DNA of 11,913 nt from Methanoculleus sp. UBA77 (GTDB taxonomy: Archaea > Halobacteriota > Methanomicrobia > Methanomicrobiales > Methanoculleaceae): contig DALN01000149.1 of the NCBI GenBank assembly GCA_002499455.1, positions 1 to 11,913 on the forward strand, read 5' to 3'. The stretch's first letter is position 1. Every line of letters begins with the position of its first letter. The position numbers were made by a program, and so were the translations under genes. A model generated the notes under the pieces. The model ran no database searches. It was not told the origin of the DNA and saw nothing but the letters and a program-made list of their open reading frames with translations. This document shows, one piece after another, positions 7,104 to 11,913 of this stretch.

Positions 7104-7152
7104 GTACCTATAGATTGCCCCGGAACCGATAAGAGGGTTGTTCCTTGTTCAT

Positions 7153-7183
7153 GCCCGGAACGGCAGGAGGGACCGTTCCGGGC
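7153..7183. repeat. Perfect 11-bp inverted repeat with 9-nt loop
   Basis: GCCCGGAACGG (7153-7163) pairs perfectly with CCGTTCCGGGC (7173-7183) around CAGGAGGGA. It lies about 50-80 bp upstream of the PemK-like gene and downstream of the secreted-protein gene, both on the minus strand. No T-tract follows it on the minus strand; the T-tract lies before it. It could be a stable RNA hairpin, a large operator or part of a terminator. Confidence 0.8.
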
Positions 7184-7198
7184 GGGCGTGAGGTCGTT

Positions 7199-7208
7199 AA
7201 AAAGGGGG
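7199..7208 (-). terminator. T-tract terminator candidate after the secreted-protein gene
   Basis: On the minus strand a pyrimidine run of five C then five T lies about 30 bp past the stop of the secreted protein. Archaeal intrinsic termination mainly needs a T-rich tract, and no hairpin is required. The tract is short, so confidence is limited. Confidence 0.35.
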
Positions 7209-7236
7209 AGAGAGCAGCGCTCCCTCCGGTATGCTC

Positions 7237-8064
7237 TTATGGGGAGTGTCCTTTTGTGTTTCCGCGGGGCTGCTGTCCTGCTTCATCGGACCCGTGCCGG
7301 TTCTTCACCTTCTCTTTTGCGTTCACGTTTACCTGTGCGTTCTCGCCCTTATTCCCGTCGCCCGGGTTGATCACGGAGACGGCACCGCTCCCGGCCACCG
7401 CGACGGACCCGTTCTCTCCTGGCAGGCTGCCGGTCACGGTCAGGTTGCCGTCGCCGGCGGCAAGATCGAGATCCTTTCGGTCGTACTTCAGGATGAGCGT
7501 GCCGCCGTCCTTCATACAGACGTTCACCTTCCTGGGCGTCGCGTTGCCTATCGTGAAGGCCGCCGGATCCGGCAGCGCCGCATGTTTGTTGCCGGCGTCA
7601 TCGAAGCCGAACCATCCGGCAAGGCTGACGAAGACGGTCATGATGCCGTTGCTCTTCTGATTTGCGGTCCGCGGGGCAACCTTCACCTCGACGGGTGCGG
7701 GGCTCACGGTCACGTTCAGGGTGTCGCAGGCGACGGCGCCTGTTTCGTTGTTTTCGACCTTTACCGTGACGGTGTAGGCGCCGGCGGCGAGGTAGGTGAA
7801 GGTATCCTGTATGGTACCATTATAGGCGTCGTCCGGCACGATCCCGGGGAGCGTCGTTGTCGTGCTCCAGTTGATGGAGGCGCTCATGTTCCGGGCGTCA
7901 AGCGTCTCCGTGTCGTTGCAGACGGCGAGGATGGTGACCGGTTCGCCTGCGAACACGGCGCGGTCGCCCCCTGCGTCGACCGTGAGGGCGGCCTGCACGG
8001 CAGGAACCGCCACGGCAAGGGTGATCAGCAGGATGAGGATTCGGATCGGTGTATCATGTCTCAT
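7237..8064 (-). CDS. Secreted PKD-like-domain protein, sequon-rich
   Basis: Exported protein of 275 residues, not recognised as a named family. An N-terminal signal peptide (about 1-25: RHD...R, then a run of I, L, V and A, ending AVQA) is followed by an Ig/PKD-like domain at about 27-121. That domain shows DAGGDRAVFAGEPV and the AAGAYTVTVKVENNETG strand. A second beta-rich part covers 122-235. The last 40 residues are hydrophilic and basic, without a membrane anchor or sorting motif. Nine N-X-S/T sequons are present (N50, N59, N65, N82, N106, N117, N174, N207, N218), fitting archaeal N-glycosylation at the cell surface. Three cysteines (C49, C113, C183) could form one disulfide. It follows the copper ATPase on the same strand after 90 bp and has a likely promoter of its own. 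A surface-layer-associated or adhesive role is inference. Confidence 0.72.
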   Translation of the reverse strand: MRHDTPIRILILLITLAVAVPAVQAALTVDAGGDRAVFAGEPVTILAVCNDTETLDARNMSASINWSTTTTLPGIVPDDAYNGTIQDTFTYLAAGAYTVTVKVENNETGAVACDTLNVTVSPAPVEVKVAPRTANQKSNGIMTVFVSLAGWFGFDDAGNKHAALPDPAAFTIGNATPRKVNVCMKDGGTLILKYDRKDLDLAAGDGNLTVTGSLPGENGSVAVAGSGAVSVINPGDGNKGENAQVNVNAKEKVKNRHGSDEAGQQPRGNTKGHSP

Positions 8065-8154
8065 GGGAGCTCGTCTCCAGAGGATACTTGAGATCCTCCT
8101 CTATTTGACCGCGTTGAGCTTCCCGGTTCAACCGATAACCCGGTCGGCACCTGC
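8065..8154 (-). promoter_or_regulatory. Promoter region of the secreted-protein gene with operator-like inverted repeat
   Basis: On the minus strand the TATA-like TCAAATA (8101-8107) would place initiation near 8077, giving a leader of about 13 nt. Just inside, GAGGAT (8080-8085) and ATCCTC (8093-8098) form a 6-bp inverted repeat with a 7-nt spacer, between the box and the predicted start site. A repressor could bind there. A second small inverted repeat, CGGTT-C-AACCG, lies between 8120 and 8140. Confidence 0.4.
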
Positions 8155-10362
8155 CTATAGCCGGAGCAGCCGGGCGTTGACCGCGACGATGACGGTGCTT
8201 GCGCTCATCAGCACCGCTCCTATCGCCGGCGTGAGGATGATGCCTGCTCCGAAGAGTGCGCCGGCCGCGAGCGGGATGGCAACGGTGTTGTAGCCGGTCG
8301 CCCAGAGGAGGTTCTCAAGCATCTTCCGGTAGGTCTTCTTCGCGAGCCCGATGACCGCCGCCGCGTCGCGGGGATCGCTCCTCACGAGGACGATGTCGGC
8401 GCTCTCAACGGCCACATCGGTCCCTGCCCCGATGGCGATCCCGACGTCGGCCGCGACAAGCGCGGGGGCGTCGTTGATCCCGTCCCCGACCATCGCGACC
8501 GTCCGGCCCGCGGCCCCGAGCCGCCGGATCTCCTCCGCCTTCTCCGCGGGCAGCAGCCCGGCGAGCACCCGGTCGATCCCGACCGCCCGCGCGACCGCGC
8601 GGGCGGTTCGCGCGTTGTCGCCGGTGATCATCGCGACGTCCTTCCCCGCCGCCCGGAGCGCCGCAACCGTTTCCGCGGCGCCTTCCTTCACCGTATCGGC
8701 GACGGCGATGACGCCCGCCGCGACGTTGTCCGCGGCGAGAAGCACCGCGGTCTTCCCCTCCGCCTCGCGCGCGGCGAGCGCCTCCTCCGCCGCCGACAGG
8801 TCGACCCCCCGCTCGCGGGCGAGCGCCGCGCTCCCGACGAGCAGGGCGGTCCCGCCATACGACGCCTCGACGCCCCGCCCCCCCCGCGAGACGAACGAGT
8901 CAGGATCCGGCGGTTCGATCCCCCGCCCGCGCGCCTCGGCGACGATCGCGCCGCCGAGCGGGTGCTCGGAGCGCTTCTCGGCGACGGCGGCGAGACGCAG
9001 GACCTCCTGCGCGCCGCGCCCGCCGAGCGGCGTTACATCGGTGACGACGGGCGCGCCGAGGGTGAGCGTGCCGGTCTTGTCGAAGACGACGGTGTCCACG
9101 CGGGCGGCGGTCTGGAGCGCGGCGGCGCTCTTGACCAGTATCCCGCGCGCGGCGGCCATCCCGACGCCCACGACGACCGCCGTCGGGGTGGCGAGACCGA
9201 GCGCGCAGGGGCAGGCGACCACGAGCACCGAGACGGCGACGGTCAGGGCGAACCCGAGCCCCCGCCCGGCGCCGATCCAGACCGCGAACGAGACGAGGGC
9301 GACGAGGAGGACCGCGGGGACGAAATACGCCGCGACAGAATCCGCCAGCTCCTGCACCGGCGCCCGCGACGCCTGCGCCTCGCGCACGAGCGCGACCACG
9401 TGCGCGAGGAAGGTGTCGCTCCCCGTCCTGGTCGCCTCGAAGGTGAACGAGCCCGGGCCGTTGATCGTGCCTCCCGTCACCTCGTCCCCCGGGCGCTTGG
9501 GGACCGGCATCGGCTCCCCCGTGACCATCGACTCGTCGATACACGACTCCCCGTCCTTTACCCGGCCGTCCACCGGCACCTTCTCCCCCGGCCTCACCAC
9601 GACGACGTCGCCGGGGACGACCTCCTCCACCGGCACCGCCGTCTCGCCCCCCGCCGTGCGCACGACCGCGGTCCGGGACTCCCGGCCGACGAGGAGGCGG
9701 AGGGCCGACGAGGTTTTGCCCCTCGCCGCCGCCTCGAGCCAGCGGCCGAGGAGGATGAACGCGATGAGCATCCCGGCCGTCTCGTAGTAGAGGTGCCCGC
9801 CGCCGTGCGCCGGGCCCGACGCGGGATGGCGGAGGGATTCCGCGACGCTGAAGAGGAACGCCGCGCCGGCGCCGAGGGCGACGAGGGTGTCCATCGTGGC
9901 GCGGCCGGTGCGGAGGATCGCGAGGAGCCCCCGCCTGAAGAGCGGGAGACCCGCCCCGACGATCGGGACGCAGAAGATGAACTGGATGAGCGCGCCGTGC
10001 CGGGCGATCCACGGCGGGAGGCTGATCCCCGCCATCGGCGCCATCGAGACCCAGAGGAGCGGAACCGCGAACGCCGCCGAGACGAGGACGCGCGCGCGGA
10101 GGCCGGCCGTCTCCCGGAGGCGCTCCCGCTCCGCCGCCTCCTCCCCCCCGCCGTCTGCCCGCAGCACACCGAAGCCGGCCCCCTCGATCGCCCGCTCGAG
10201 GGCGCCGGGCTCCGCGGCGGCGGGATCGCAGTCGACGGTCACCTCGCGCGAGACGAGGTCCGCGCGCGCCGACGAGACCCCGGGGACGGCGAGGAGCGCC
10301 TCCTCGACCCTTCGCACGCAGGAGGCGCAGTGGAGCCCCGTGATCCGTATCCTGCGCCTCAT
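8155..10362 (-). CDS. copA: Copper-exporting P1B-type ATPase
   Basis: Membrane pump of 735 residues that uses ATP to export Cu(I). One N-terminal metal-binding domain is present with GLHCASC (C12, C15). The actuator domain has TGEP (281-284). The transmembrane metal site is CPC (384-386), and the phosphorylated D428 lies in DKTGTLT. The nucleotide-domain signature is SEHPLGGA (465-472), and the hinge is VGDGINDAP (625-633). The last membrane helices carry GYN (690-692) and MSAST (719-723), close to the Cu(I)-ATPase pattern of YN in helix 7 and MxxS in helix 8. Eight membrane helices are expected, near 88-108, 122-142, 157-175, 191-207, 343-365, 369-395, 684-703 and 706-728. Silver could be a secondary substrate. 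It lies 79 bp after the CDF transporter on the same strand, with no TATA-like box between, so co-transcription is likely. Its G+C is clearly above that of its neighbours. Confidence 0.95.
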   Translation of the reverse strand: MRRRIRITGLHCASCVRRVEEALLAVPGVSSARADLVSREVTVDCDPAAAEPGALERAIEGAGFGVLRADGGGEEAAERERLRETAGLRARVLVSAAFAVPLLWVSMAPMAGISLPPWIARHGALIQFIFCVPIVGAGLPLFRRGLLAILRTGRATMDTLVALGAGAAFLFSVAESLRHPASGPAHGGGHLYYETAGMLIAFILLGRWLEAAARGKTSSALRLLVGRESRTAVVRTAGGETAVPVEEVVPGDVVVVRPGEKVPVDGRVKDGESCIDESMVTGEPMPVPKRPGDEVTGGTINGPGSFTFEATRTGSDTFLAHVVALVREAQASRAPVQELADSVAAYFVPAVLLVALVSFAVWIGAGRGLGFALTVAVSVLVVACPCALGLATPTAVVVGVGMAAARGILVKSAAALQTAARVDTVVFDKTGTLTLGAPVVTDVTPLGGRGAQEVLRLAAVAEKRSEHPLGGAIVAEARGRGIEPPDPDSFVSRGGRGVEASYGGTALLVGSAALARERGVDLSAAEEALAAREAEGKTAVLLAADNVAAGVIAVADTVKEGAAETVAALRAAGKDVAMITGDNARTARAVARAVGIDRVLAGLLPAEKAEEIRRLGAAGRTVAMVGDGINDAPALVAADVGIAIGAGTDVAVESADIVLVRSDPRDAAAVIGLAKKTYRKMLENLLWATGYNTVAIPLAAGALFGAGIILTPAIGAVLMSASTVIVAVNARLLRL

Positions 10363-10388
10363 CGCGCCCCCGTGCCCTCGCGCATCTT

Positions 10389-10404
10389 CGATCCCCCGGG
10401 ATCG
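10389..10404. other. Palindrome upstream of copA
   Basis: CGATCCC and GGGATCG are separated by two C residues, in the 79-bp gap between the CDF transporter and copA. The two-base spacer argues against an RNA hairpin and for a protein-binding site. A 10-bp palindrome, CGGCCGGCCG (10413-10422), lies next to it. Binding by a copper-responsive regulator would make sense, but no regulator gene is in the window. Confidence 0.35.
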
Positions 10405-10441
10405 GGCGCCTCCCGGCCGGCCGCATCCCTCGTTCAGGGAA

Positions 10442-11374
10442 TCAGTGCTCCATCTTGTGCCGGCACTCCCCGCACTCGATCTGGATCGTGTAATGGATGA
10501 TGCCGAACTCCGACTTCAAGATTTTCCCCGCGGCGTCGAGGATGGCGGTCGACCTGCTGATCGGCATGTCGTCGATCTCGATGTGGCCGCTCATCGAGTG
10601 AAGCCCCGACGTGATCGTCCAGACGTGCACGTCGTGGACGCGCCGAACCCCCTCCACGCGGGAGAGCCGTTCGGCGATGGCGGGGATATCCACCCCCTCC
10701 GGCGTGGACTGGAGAAGAATCTCCACCGACTGCCGGATGAGCCGGTACGCCCAGGCGAGGATCAGGGCGCAGACCAGCACGCTCAGGAGCGGGTCTATCC
10801 AGTTCCAGCCCGTCAGGATGATGACCAGCGCCCCGCCGCTGACCACGACCGACGAGAAGAGGTCGCCGAGCATATGGACGAAGGCGCTTTGGACGTTGAG
10901 ATCGTCGCGCGCCGATTCCCGGAGGATGAGCGTGGTCGCCACGTTGACCCCGAGGCCGACGACGGCCACCGCCAGCATCCAGCCCCCGGCCACCGGGACG
11001 GGGTCGATGAGCCGCTTCACCGCGAACCAGACGATGAAGCCGGTGATGACGAGGAGGGTCGCCCCGTTGAAGAGGGCGGCGAGGATCTCGACGCGGTACA
11101 GACCGAAGGTTCTCCGGTCCGTGGCCGGCCGCCGGGCGACGGCGACGGCGAAATAGCTGACGATCAGGGAGAAGCCGTGCGTGAGCATGTGCCCCGCGTC
11201 GCTGACGAGCGCGAGGCTCCCCGCGAGGATGCCGGCGACGCACTCCACCGCCATCGCCGCGAGCGTGATGGCGACACAGGCGCCGAGCCGGCGCTGCCCC
11301 TTCTCCCTCCCCCGGAGGAAATGCAGGTGCGCGTGACGGCCCTCGCGGGGCCGAATCGACGACTCATCCGTCAT
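10442..11374 (-). CDS. Cation diffusion facilitator (CzcD/ZitB-like) with variant metal site
   Basis: Proton-coupled divalent-metal exporter of 310 residues with six membrane helices (roughly 30-50, 65-80, 97-117, 131-151, 172-190, 196-212) and a cytoplasmic ferredoxin-like domain (about 220-300). The TM2 site reads SDAGHMLTH, so the metal ligands are H62 and H66. The usual zinc exporter has HxxxD here. The TM5 site is HMLGD (H167, D171), which is standard. The cytoplasmic domain contains VHDVHVW (246-252) and SGHIEIDD. Extra potential metal ligands are an N-terminal HAHLH (14-18) and a C-terminal CGECRHKMEH (301-310). The start overlaps the stop of the upstream lipoprotein gene by 11 bp, a typical translational coupling. 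Zn, Cd, Co or Fe may be the substrate; the sequence does not decide. Confidence 0.92.
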   Translation of the reverse strand: MTDESSIRPREGRHAHLHFLRGREKGQRRLGACVAITLAAMAVECVAGILAGSLALVSDAGHMLTHGFSLIVSYFAVAVARRPATDRRTFGLYRVEILAALFNGATLLVITGFIVWFAVKRLIDPVPVAGGWMLAVAVVGLGVNVATTLILRESARDDLNVQSAFVHMLGDLFSSVVVSGGALVIILTGWNWIDPLLSVLVCALILAWAYRLIRQSVEILLQSTPEGVDIPAIAERLSRVEGVRRVHDVHVWTITSGLHSMSGHIEIDDMPISRSTAILDAAGKILKSEFGIIHYTIQIECGECRHKMEH

Positions 11375-11681
11375 GGTCGGGATGCGCCGCTCCCTTCCCG
11401 CGGCAGCCGGGGCACTCCTTCACCGTTGTGCCGCACGCGGGGCAGACCGCGCAGGGGCCGTCCCCCGTCTTTCCGGTCCACCCCTTCTCGCATACAGGAC
11501 AGAGGTACGTGACGTGCGTATGCGCCGGCACCCTCAGCCGCCGGAACCGGTGCATGACCACCTTCACCTTGCAGGCGGGACAGAGTCCCGGCGCCTTCCC
11601 ACCGGTCCCCCCGGGCGCGGCGCACCCGAGAAGCGCCGAGAGGAGTACGAGGGCTCCCCGCCGAACCAGAAGGTTGTTCAT
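11364..11681 (-). CDS. Small cysteine-rich lipoprotein with four CxxC motifs
   Basis: Predicted exported lipoprotein of 105 residues. A short basic N-terminus, a hydrophobic run and the lipobox LLGC (17-20) give lipidated C20. The mature part holds CPAC (34-37), CPVC (61-64), CAVCPAC (77-83) and CPGC (90-93), a layout like two zinc ribbons, plus scattered His including a C-terminal HPDHDG. It is not a family I can name. The start is chosen because GGAGGAGGG lies 6 nt upstream. A start 44 codons further upstream would give an implausible Arg-rich leader and hide the signal peptide. It lies 43 bp after the flavodiiron-protein stop and overlaps the CDF start by 11 bp. A metal-binding or thiol role outside the membrane, tied to the downstream exporters, is inference. 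Confidence 0.78.
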   Translation of the reverse strand: MNNLLVRRGALVLLSALLGCAAPGGTGGKAPGLCPACKVKVVMHRFRRLRVPAHTHVTYLCPVCEKGWTGKTGDGPCAVCPACGTTVKECPGCRGKGAAHPDHDG

Positions 11682-11687
11682 GCCGAT

Positions 11688-11696
11688 CCCTCCTCC
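11688..11696 (-). promoter_or_regulatory. Strong ribosome binding site of the cysteine-rich lipoprotein
   Basis: GGAGGAGGG on the minus strand, 6 nt before the ATG at 11681. This is the best Shine-Dalgarno match among the starts I examined. It decides the start of the lipoprotein and argues for internal translation on a polycistronic mRNA from the flavodiiron gene. Confidence 0.65.
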
Positions 11697-11724
11697 GGTG
11701 CGCCCCTGTGCGGGAAGGGAACGC

Positions 11725-11913
11725 CTACGCCTTCCCCTCGCCTGCGGGGAGCGTCTCCGCGACGCGGCGCCCGAGCGCCGCGCATTCGGCAAGCGCCCCG
11801 TCATCGGGGACATAGCGGACGCTCACGCCATCGCCGACGAGCCCCACCTGCATCTCTTTCAGGAGGCCGTTCAGGATCTTCACCGACTCGCCGCTCCAGC
11901 CGTAGGAGCCGAA
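11725..11913 (-). CDS. fprA: Flavodiiron protein, probable F420H2 oxidase, C-terminal part
   Basis: Only the last 62 residues are in the window; the gene begins beyond its right edge. The fragment opens with FGSYGWSGE, the FMN-binding loop that marks the flavodoxin domain of A-type flavodiiron proteins. It continues through an amphipathic helix (SVKILNGLLKEM), a strand and a final helix (ALAECAALGRRVAETL) to a TAG stop. In methanogens this family reduces O2 to water with reduced F420 and protects against air. The F420H2-oxidase assignment rests on this motif and on the inferred archaeal host, because the diiron domain is not visible. A stand-alone flavodoxin is the alternative. It is the first gene seen of the minus-strand metal/oxygen group. 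Confidence 0.75.
   Translation of the reverse strand, partial: FGSYGWSGESVKILNGLLKEMQVGLVGDGVSVRYVPDDGALAECAALGRRVAETLPAGEGKA

Noticed and set aside
7145..7660. 171-codon plus-strand open frame across the inverted repeat
   Set aside because: It runs antisense into the secreted-protein gene and has no motif; the hairpin alone explains the non-random sequence there.
8351..9787. 478-codon plus-strand open frame opposite copA
   Set aside because: Low-complexity Ser/Thr/Ala/Arg translation that comes from the G+C bias of copA; copA carries every P-type ATPase motif.
9887..11512. 541-codon plus-strand open frame opposite copA, the CDF gene and the lipoprotein gene
   Set aside because: It spans three real genes and two gene boundaries; the sequence is charged and repetitive, with no domain.
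11682..11813. 44-codon N-terminal extension of the cysteine-rich lipoprotein
   Set aside because: It is Arg-rich, overlaps the end of the flavodiiron gene and would bury a good signal peptide. A strong ribosome binding site supports the shorter form.

Overview
The window looks like chromosome from a GC-rich methanogenic archaeon, most likely of the Methanomicrobiales and perhaps Methanoculleus. This placement is inferred from the gene content: the tail of an F420H2-oxidase-type flavodiiron protein, a multi-PAS sensor that ends in a kinase-like helical stub, and a secreted protein rich in N-glycosylation sequons. Archaeal promoter geometry agrees with it: several TATA-like boxes lie about 25 bp before a start codon and leave little or no leader. 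There are no rRNA or tRNA genes, CRISPR arrays, insertion sequences or phage genes. All the long coding regions are intact; only the last one runs off the window edge.

Left part (1-4737), housekeeping and stress enzymes. A glycerophosphodiester phosphodiesterase (+) meets a PLP-dependent aminotransferase (-) tail to tail with a 20-bp overlap. The aminotransferase is the second gene of a two-gene unit led by an alpha/beta hydrolase. The hydrolase is divergent from an HtrA-type serine protease that has no export signal, and only 28 bp separate their start codons. The protease converges on a nitroreductase, which is preceded on the same strand by an acylphosphatase.

Middle (4738-8154), sensing and surface. 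A 603-residue sensor with three PAS domains starts at a TTG codon inside a 19-bp-period tandem repeat. Its helical tail resembles the dimerisation region of a histidine kinase, but no ATPase domain follows. Three bases after its stop lies the end of a convergent, antitoxin-less PemK/MazF-like gene. A perfect 11-bp inverted repeat lies upstream of that gene. Next is a secreted protein with a PKD-like domain and nine N-glycosylation sequons.

Right part (8155-11913), metal and oxygen handling, all on the minus strand. In transcription order these are the end of a flavodiiron protein, a small lipoprotein with four CxxC motifs, a cation diffusion facilitator whose start overlaps the lipoprotein's stop, and a CopA-type copper ATPase. 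Close spacing suggests one transcription unit that combines oxygen removal, extracytoplasmic thiol or metal binding, and metal export. The copper ATPase is visibly richer in G+C than its neighbours.
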